A DNA stretch of 42,549 nt. It comes from a virus. The stretch is from positions 1 to 42,549 of IMG/VR virus record IMGVR_UViG_3300022690_001927; one strand, given 5' to 3'. The notes beneath the pieces are model-generated. The model saw only the letters and a program-made list of their open reading frames with translations, made no database searches and was not told the DNA's origin. This document shows positions 38,836 through 42,549 of the stretch, in pieces. Position numbers and translations under genes: made by a program. Every line of letters starts with the position of its first letter. Within the stretch, counting starts at the first letter, position 1.

Positions 38836-40063
38836 TTTTATTATAATTTTCTAGTTTTTCATCTCTTAGTTTAGCCAAGGTTTGTTTTGTCTCATTTTCA
38901 AATCTCAGTCTAGCTTCTCGTTCTAGCTTTAAATCTTCTTCTAATTTAGTATTTTTATTTAGTTCAAGTTTTAATGCGTTCTTTTCAGCTTTCTCTTTTG
39001 CCAATTCTAGGACAGCTCTTTCCTCATCTGATATTGTTAGAAATGGTATGGCCTTTTGATATTCTGCGAATCTTTCAAAATCCGCTTCTACATATTTTTC
39101 ATAGGATCCTTGCTGGCTTCCTGCATCTCTACCTTGCATATCTGCTAGATCAGCAAGATTAACCTTAGCTCGCCTCATCATAGTATTGTTGTATTTTCTA
39201 AATCCATGATCTAGCATTACTTCATGTCTTTTTTCTCCAGGCTCTAGTTTTTCCCTCATTCCAATGCCTGAGACAAAGTTTACAGTTCTAGTTTTGACAC
39301 CATTAGCTCTTAATCTTCTTGGGTATGGGAACCGCACCGATACTAGAAATGGATCTTTCTCTGTTGGATATTTGAAGAATCTATTTTTCCATTCTTCCTT
39401 GTATAGTAAAACATACTTGCAAAATTCAGGTGTTGTGTGTGTCCAGTATTCTTCTATGTCTCCGTGATATACTCGAATAGCACCACCTTTTACAGTACTA
39501 TCTTCATTGTAAAAAATGATAACATCTGACCAAGTGAAATAATCCCATGCTTCTAATCTAAATCCGGCAGATGATGCGCCAGTAATGATTATTTTATCTG
39601 CTAGATCAACTGTTCTTTTCATCATTAGTTGAAGCTCCTCTCTAGTGTATGCTCTGTCATTACTTTTACCAACTAGAGGAAGTGATTTGTCTACGAGATA
39701 CCAGGAGATCTCAATATCGTTTGAATTTAATAATGCCTTTATTGGTTTGAGTCTATTTTTGGCAGTTCCTGCAGATATGGTTTTATCTTCAATCTGCTTT
39801 TTTAAATCCCTCACATATGCCTGAATTATTGACTTTGCAATTTTGACGTTCTTTTGAGCAATTTCTGTGAAGCAGGTTGCTAGATCCTGAACTTCTCTTG
39901 ATCTTGGCTCATATGTCAAATATCGTTTGTACATGTCATTTGGAATTAACTGTAAAAAGTGATGCAGATAACTATTGTATTTTCTGAATGTCTCTGTGTT
40001 TCTTATAGAGTCTATAAAATTTTGATATGCATCGCCTTCGATGTCTTCTAGTTTTATTTCCAA
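38810..40063 (-). CDS. int: tyrosine recombinase/integrase
   Basis: 417 residues. An N-terminal SAM-like core-binding helical domain (~10-115) precedes the catalytic domain: Arg169 (AGFRLEAWDYFTW), HGFR at 286-289 (His and Arg), and a Tyr in SQQGSYEKYV (Tyr321/324). This is the divergent archaeal-type arrangement. The C-terminal ~70 residues form a coiled coil. It integrates or excises circular viral DNA. TTG start overlaps the membrane gene. Confidence 0.8.
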   Translation of the reverse strand: MEIKLEDIEGDAYQNFIDSIRNTETFRKYNSYLHHFLQLIPNDMYKRYLTYEPRSREVQDLATCFTEIAQKNVKIAKSIIQAYVRDLKKQIEDKTISAGTAKNRLKPIKALLNSNDIEISWYLVDKSLPLVGKSNDRAYTREELQLMMKRTVDLADKIIITGASSAGFRLEAWDYFTWSDVIIFYNEDSTVKGGAIRVYHGDIEEYWTHTTPEFCKYVLLYKEEWKNRFFKYPTEKDPFLVSVRFPYPRRLRANGVKTRTVNFVSGIGMREKLEPGEKRHEVMLDHGFRKYNNTMMRRAKVNLADLADMQGRDAGSQQGSYEKYVEADFERFAEYQKAIPFLTISDEERAVLELAKEKAEKNALKLELNKNTKLEEDLKLEREARLRFENETKQTLAKLRDEKLENYNKTNLVDTQS

Positions 40064-40341
40064 TTATTATTTCCCACTGTATAAATTCCATCATATTGTA
40101 TGGTTCCAGAAATTCTTCCTAAATCTTCAGGATCTAGACCATTTGAGAAAGTACCAGAATAAGTTAGGTTAGGAGCAACTGTTACAGATCCATTAAGATT
40201 ATTAAGTTGATTAATTAGAAATTGATATTCATATGGTACTTTTAAAAAGTGCCAAGATACTCTGAATACGGCGTATCCTAAAATAACTATTGGAATTAGT
40301 ATTATTAATTCCAATTTGTTTGGCTCCAAATAAAATACCAT
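40054..40341 (-). CDS. membrane-anchored small protein (95 aa)
   Basis: ATG at 40341. One TM helix at about 10-30 (LELIILIPIVILGYAVFRV) then a soluble part with NLTYSGTFSNGLD. Overlaps integrase and the 46-residue gene. Topology suggests an anchored exterior or cytosolic domain. Unrecognised. Confidence 0.55.
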   Translation of the reverse strand: MVFYLEPNKLELIILIPIVILGYAVFRVSWHFLKVPYEYQFLINQLNNLNGSVTVAPNLTYSGTFSNGLDPEDLGRISGTIQYDGIYTVGNNNWK

Positions 40342-40445
40342 TCTGCAGTTTCAGTATGATTCCTATTCCATCTTGTAGATTCTGGTGCATAACACTCTAT
40401 GACTTGATTAGTAAGTTCTTTTTTCATTTGTTCTAGTTCACTCAT
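40305..40445 (-). CDS. hypothetical protein (46 aa)
   Basis: ATG at 40445. MSELEQMKKELTNQVIECYA then Trp-rich WNRNHTETAEWYFIW. Overlaps the downstream membrane protein by 37 nt in another frame. It is the first cistron of the integrase operon. Unrecognised. Confidence 0.45.
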   Translation of the reverse strand: MSELEQMKKELTNQVIECYAPESTRWNRNHTETAEWYFIWSQTNWN

Positions 40446-40490
40446 TACAAGATAATTATCTTGGGTCTTATTAAGAGAATACTAAGGTAC

Positions 40491-40534
40491 GGGTCTAGAG
40501 GGATTCGGACCGTAGTATTGTAAGATACAGACCC
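40491..40534 (-). other. 44-nt tRNA-like element
   Basis: Minus strand: GGGTCTG pairs with TAGACCC, then a GTAT-CTTACA-ATAC hairpin and a T-arm-like GGTCCGAATCC. It is a reduced cloverleaf without an anticodon arm, 16 nt downstream of the tRNA. On the plus strand it is followed by six T, so a terminator reading is possible. Confidence 0.4.
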
Positions 40535-40550
40535 ATTTTTTATCATTAAT

Positions 40551-40625
40551 GGAGACGAAGGGCTTCGATCCCTTGATCTCTCAGGTCGTGAACCGAGTAT
40601 TTTATCCATACTATACTACGTCCCC
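40551..40625 (-). tRNA. tRNA gene, probably Val (CAC), irregular arms
   Basis: 75 nt. Acceptor stem GGGGACG/CGTCTCC (7 bp, one G-U). D arm GTAT/ATAC with GG in the loop. T arm AAGGG-ATCGAAG-CCCTT (5 bp). Variable loop 5 nt. Anticodon arm CTCGG/CTGAG with an 8-nt loop TTCACGAC, or a bulged 7-nt loop with CAC. T-loop position 54 is A instead of U. No encoded CCA. Irregularities suggest a viral or decaying copy. Confidence 0.6.
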
Positions 40626-40659
40626 AGCAAAATAATTTTTATAAGAATTAAAAATGTGT

Positions 40660-40773
40660 CTCTCATTTCACGACAGGCTTTTACACCCAATGAGAGGTTC
40701 GGAGTGAACTACAACAAGAACTAGCGAGGCTGGTTTTATTGTAACAATGTAACTTAGTAAAATAACAATAAAA
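40660..40773. ncRNA. structured non-coding RNA candidate
   Basis: CTCTCATT (40660-40667) with AATGAGAG (40689-40696), 8 bp; GTTC/GAAC (40697-40709); TTTTATTGT (40734-40742) with ACAATAAAA (40765-40773), 9 bp. No reading frame of note. Strand cannot be determined from pairing because no G-U was seen. Confidence 0.4.
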
Positions 40774-40815
40774 GGATTTAGGTGTTCAGCGTGGAATGGA
40801 AATATATGTTGTAGT

Positions 40816-40835
40816 GTACAGTAATCGTACTGTAC
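40816..40835. terminator. perfect 8-bp inverted repeat with tetraloop
   Basis: GTACAGTA-ATCG-TACTGTAC followed on the plus side by TTTATT. Located right after the stop (downstream) of the leftward gene cluster 42.5-40.86 kb, so it probably ends that operon. Confidence 0.5.
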
Positions 40836-40858
40836 TTTATTAACTAATCATTCCTGTT

Positions 40859-41227
40859 TTACATCTGTTTCAAAGGGTTAGAGGATAAGTAATCTTCTTC
40901 GGGTGGACTTTGCCACACTACATGTTTAGGGTCAACAAATGAACTGAATGATACTTCACCATCTCCTGATTCACTCCATCCCATTTGATACCAGTCATAA
41001 CCTAGTTCTTCTAATCGTTCAATAAATTGTTCTCTAAGATTATTATGAAACTCTGAAATACCTGAGGTTGTTTTTGAACCGTGATGTCCGTAGAAGAAAT
41101 TAGTGTATCCATTGATTAATGCAGGAACTTTAACTATCATTCCCTCAGAAGATTGTATTAGATCATCTAATTCACCTTTGTAATCATAACATATAGCTAC
41201 TACAAACTCTTGATTTTGCATACCCAT
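40859..41227 (-). CDS. hypothetical protein (122 aa)
   Basis: ATG at 41227 shares bases with the upstream stop (TAATG); a second ATG lies two codons in. Alpha/beta with FVVAICYDYKGELDDL, GYTNFFYGHHGS, and LEELGYDWYQMGWSESGDG. No family recognised. Last gene of the 42.5-40.9 kb chain. Confidence 0.6.
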   Translation of the reverse strand: MGMQNQEFVVAICYDYKGELDDLIQSSEGMIVKVPALINGYTNFFYGHHGSKTTSGISEFHNNLREQFIERLEELGYDWYQMGWSESGDGEVSFSSFVDPKHVVWQSPPEEDYLSSNPLKQM

Positions 41228-41460
41228 TATTCTTCTACCTCTTGAGCATCTTTGTTAGTCGATAGAATTTTCACAATAGCATTTCGGTATTTTACGTTAT
41301 CTGAGTTCCAGACAGATACATCATCAACATATTCCTTTATCTCTTCTACTATCTTTTGGTTCTCTAGGATTTGTTTAAAGTCAGACTCATCTTCCATTAG
41401 ATAAGAGTTTTCAAGATCCCAAATTCTTTTTTCAAGATTTTCTTTTGTGAACGGTTTCAT
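41227..41460 (-). CDS. hypothetical helical acidic protein (77 aa)
   Basis: ATG at 41460 preceded by GAGGAATCCGAGAA, the junction motif shared in this cluster. Charged helices, ending STNKDAQEVEE. Unrecognised. Confidence 0.55.
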   Translation of the reverse strand: MKPFTKENLEKRIWDLENSYLMEDESDFKQILENQKIVEEIKEYVDDVSVWNSDNVKYRNAIVKILSTNKDAQEVEE

Positions 41461-41487
41461 TTCTCGGATTCCTCGCGTGCATCTTTG

Positions 41488-41709
41488 TTATTCAACTTTC
41501 TTTTTCCTTGTTATTTGAGCTAGCACATTTTCTACGTTTTTACCTGTAGCACCTGCAATAATTCCAGCTAGGAAACGCTGTAAATCTACATTTTCCTTAT
41601 ATTGTGCTGTAGTTCCTCTTATCTCCTCCCAATGGTCAAGTTTATCTTGAAAGTGTACTATGTGGCTTTTTAGTTCATCTACAATTTTTTGATTGGTTGT
41701 TCTAAACAT
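41488..41709 (-). CDS. hypothetical helical protein (73 aa)
   Basis: ATG at 41709 overlaps the upstream gene by 8 nt, preceded by the junction motif CAAGAGGCAGGGAAG. Helices with a FLAGIIAGATGKNVENVLAQI segment. Unrecognised. Confidence 0.55.
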   Translation of the reverse strand: MFRTTNQKIVDELKSHIVHFQDKLDHWEEIRGTTAQYKENVDLQRFLAGIIAGATGKNVENVLAQITRKKKVE

Positions 41710-42034
41710 TCTTCCCTGCCTCTTGTGCGTTAGTGTTAGTCATACCATCCCTATCTCGAATTTCATCTATTACTTTACTGCATTCTATGTATGATTTTTC
41801 TAAGAGTTCTTCTTGATGAGTTATTTTGAAATCATTCTCTTTTGATTTCTTATTTTTCTTCAATTCTTTCAGATTATTCATCATTCTTTGCATTATTTTC
41901 TCCCTTACTTCAAGATTTGACATTAAGGGGTCAGCAGCCTTTTTTTCCCACTCCCAAAGTTGAGAAGGGGAAGCTATTCCTTGATAGGCAGAAATGAAAA
42001 ATTCATAAATGTTTTCTGCTCTTTCTTCACTCAT
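41702..42034 (-). CDS. hypothetical helical protein (110 aa)
   Basis: ATG at 42034, 4-nt overlap, preceded by CAGGAG in the junction motif. Helical, Lys-rich middle (LKELKKNKKSKEN), ending MTNTNAQEAGKNV. Unrecognised. Confidence 0.55.
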   Translation of the reverse strand: MSEERAENIYEFFISAYQGIASPSQLWEWEKKAADPLMSNLEVREKIMQRMMNNLKELKKNKKSKENDFKITHQEELLEKSYIECSKVIDEIRDRDGMTNTNAQEAGKNV

Positions 42035-42309
42035 AGATTTTCACTCTCCTGCGCATCAGTGTTAGTTGAATCATTTCTTTTTCTCCTTGAGTTTTCACAT
42101 TTACTACAAATTCCCCAATAAGACGTACCCTTTATAGCTCGAATGTGAAGTTTAGTATTATGACACCCAGGACAGATCCCTTCAGAATCAATACACTCAT
42201 AATCTTGCCAACGTTTTACTTCTTTATTCCATACTAATACACTTCCTCTAGTAGGAGATAACATAAAGGGACAACCATTAAAATAATTTAGTTTTTCTTC
42301 ATCATTCAT
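42031..42309 (-). CDS. zinc-ribbon protein (92 aa)
   Basis: The open frame reaches 42333 through TTG, but ATG 42309 overlaps the stop of the 25-residue gene by 8 nt and is chosen. CPGCHNTKLHIRAIKGTSYWGICSKC is a zinc ribbon. Ends STNTDAQESENL, the tail shared with two neighbours. Function unknown, possibly a nucleic-acid-binding regulator. Confidence 0.6.
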   Translation of the reverse strand: MNDEEKLNYFNGCPFMLSPTRGSVLVWNKEVKRWQDYECIDSEGICPGCHNTKLHIRAIKGTSYWGICSKCENSRRKRNDSTNTDAQESENL

Positions 42310-42379
42310 TACTATTCCAATCACCAGCTTCAATTAAAGATCCTATCATTCCTGTTTTATCGTCTATCTCGAATTTCAT
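42302..42379 (-). CDS. micro-protein (25 aa)
   Basis: ATG at 42379 shares bases with the upstream stop (TAATG). KFEIDDKTGMIGSLIEAGDW could form a beta hairpin plus helix. Coupled at both ends. Confidence 0.45.
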   Translation of the reverse strand: MKFEIDDKTGMIGSLIEAGDWNSNE

Positions 42380-42549
42380 TAGTTTTTTCCTCTCAGTAAA
42401 TTCAAAGTTAGTGCCCCAATGTAATATCTTCCGAATATTGTCGTGCAATTATCTAAAACAGCTGTTTGACCATCACTACCATTAAACAAAGTTTTTTTTG
42501 TTAGAAAGTGAATTATTGTTGTATTGCCACTACCTATAATCTTATAGTC
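42379..42549 (-). CDS. 3' part of junction-spanning small protein (56 aa seen)
   Basis: Open minus-strand frame entering at 42549 (DYKIIGSGNTTIIHFLTKKT...) and ending at TAA 42379-42381. The phase is exactly whole codons from the window edge, matching the six codons 1-18, so the joined protein would be 62 residues. Cys in VLDNCTTIFG. Unrecognised. Confidence 0.55.
   Translation of the reverse strand, partial: DYKIIGSGNTTIIHFLTKKTLFNGSDGQTAVLDNCTTIFGRYYIGALTLNLLRGKN

Larger units (their letters stand above)
40446..40858. other. 413-bp protein-free region
   Basis: No supported protein frames. It holds, on the minus strand, a tRNA-like element (40491-40534) and a tRNA (40551-40625), and a stretch with several inverted repeats (40660-40773, 40816-40835). 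Confidence 0.7.

Noticed and set aside
40491-40534. Complete second tRNA
   Set aside because: Too short, lacks an anticodon arm and T-stem pairing is poor, so only called tRNA-like.
41461-41500. 12-codon leader gene LNNKDAREESEK
   Set aside because: Too short to claim as gene; explained as part of the repeated junction motif.
1-42549. Insertion sequence / transposase
   Set aside because: No transposase-like frame with DDE or HUH motifs and no paired terminal repeats were seen.

Overview
The window reads as a complete, circularly closed genome of about 42.5 kb of a head-tailed (Caudoviricetes-type) virus, most probably infecting an archaeon. A small Thaumarchaeota/Nitrososphaerota-like host is my best guess. 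The basis is inference: AT-rich DNA, TATA-type promoter boxes, many TTG starts and ATGA/TTGA/TAATG stop-start overlaps, abundant tiny zinc-finger proteins, a ParB-fused methyltransferase, an archaeal-looking tyrosine integrase, and a secreted surface-type protein. Circularity is suggested because an open frame running off the right edge (42379-42549, minus) joins in phase with an ATG-started fragment at the left edge (1-18, minus).

Layout. Nearly every gene is on the minus strand, so the genome is read right to left. 40.9-42.5 kb and, across the closure, 0.05-1.4 kb: chains of very small, translationally coupled early genes, many cysteine-rich. 1.4-3.4 kb: a papain-like fold protein and small membrane proteins (candidate lysis or envelope functions), then a plus-strand array of hairpins ending in a terminator. 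3.7-4.4 kb: a lone plus-strand secreted protein. 4.4-15.7 kb: tail module (tail fibre with four 72-residue repeats, 980-residue hub/baseplate protein, two tube-like proteins around a short tape-measure candidate, tail completion, BppU-like protein, a protein with twelve 14-residue repeats, small beta-rich proteins). 15.7-18.4 kb: beta-helix spike and LamG lectin-like protein. 18.4-28.1 kb: head module in packaging order (TerS candidate, TerL, portal, coiled-coil protein, protease/scaffold fusion, decoration protein, HK97-type capsid protein, connectors), with tiny accessory genes between.

28.3-32.9 kb holds two DNA methyltransferases, each next to a nuclease gene (ParB-MTase with HNH; a second MTase with a Vsr/DUF559-like candidate). 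32.8-38.1 kb is an early operon of regulators (winged-helix and ribbon-helix-helix), zinc proteins, a SWIM protein and a Rad52/Erf-like annealing protein. It includes a 91-codon frame with no ATG/GTG/TTG start. 38.06-38.3 kb is a divergent control region with repeated operators. It drives the early operon leftward and a plus-strand ribbon-helix-helix regulator rightward. The regulator converges on the integrase (38.8-40.1 kb). A tRNA gene with irregular arms, a smaller tRNA-like fold and a structured non-coding stretch fill 40.45-40.85 kb.

No DNA polymerase, primase or replicative helicase was recognised, so replication probably uses host enzymes. The integrase, divergent regulator and operators point to a temperate life style. 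The strongest unexplained signals are the plus-strand tandem-hairpin RNA (2991-3107), the CRISPR-looking but coding 42-bp repeats (12887-13390), the motif shared by capsid protein and protease, the three-copy operator TTGTATCACAA, a recurrent late-promoter-like motif, and the tRNA/tRNA-like cluster.
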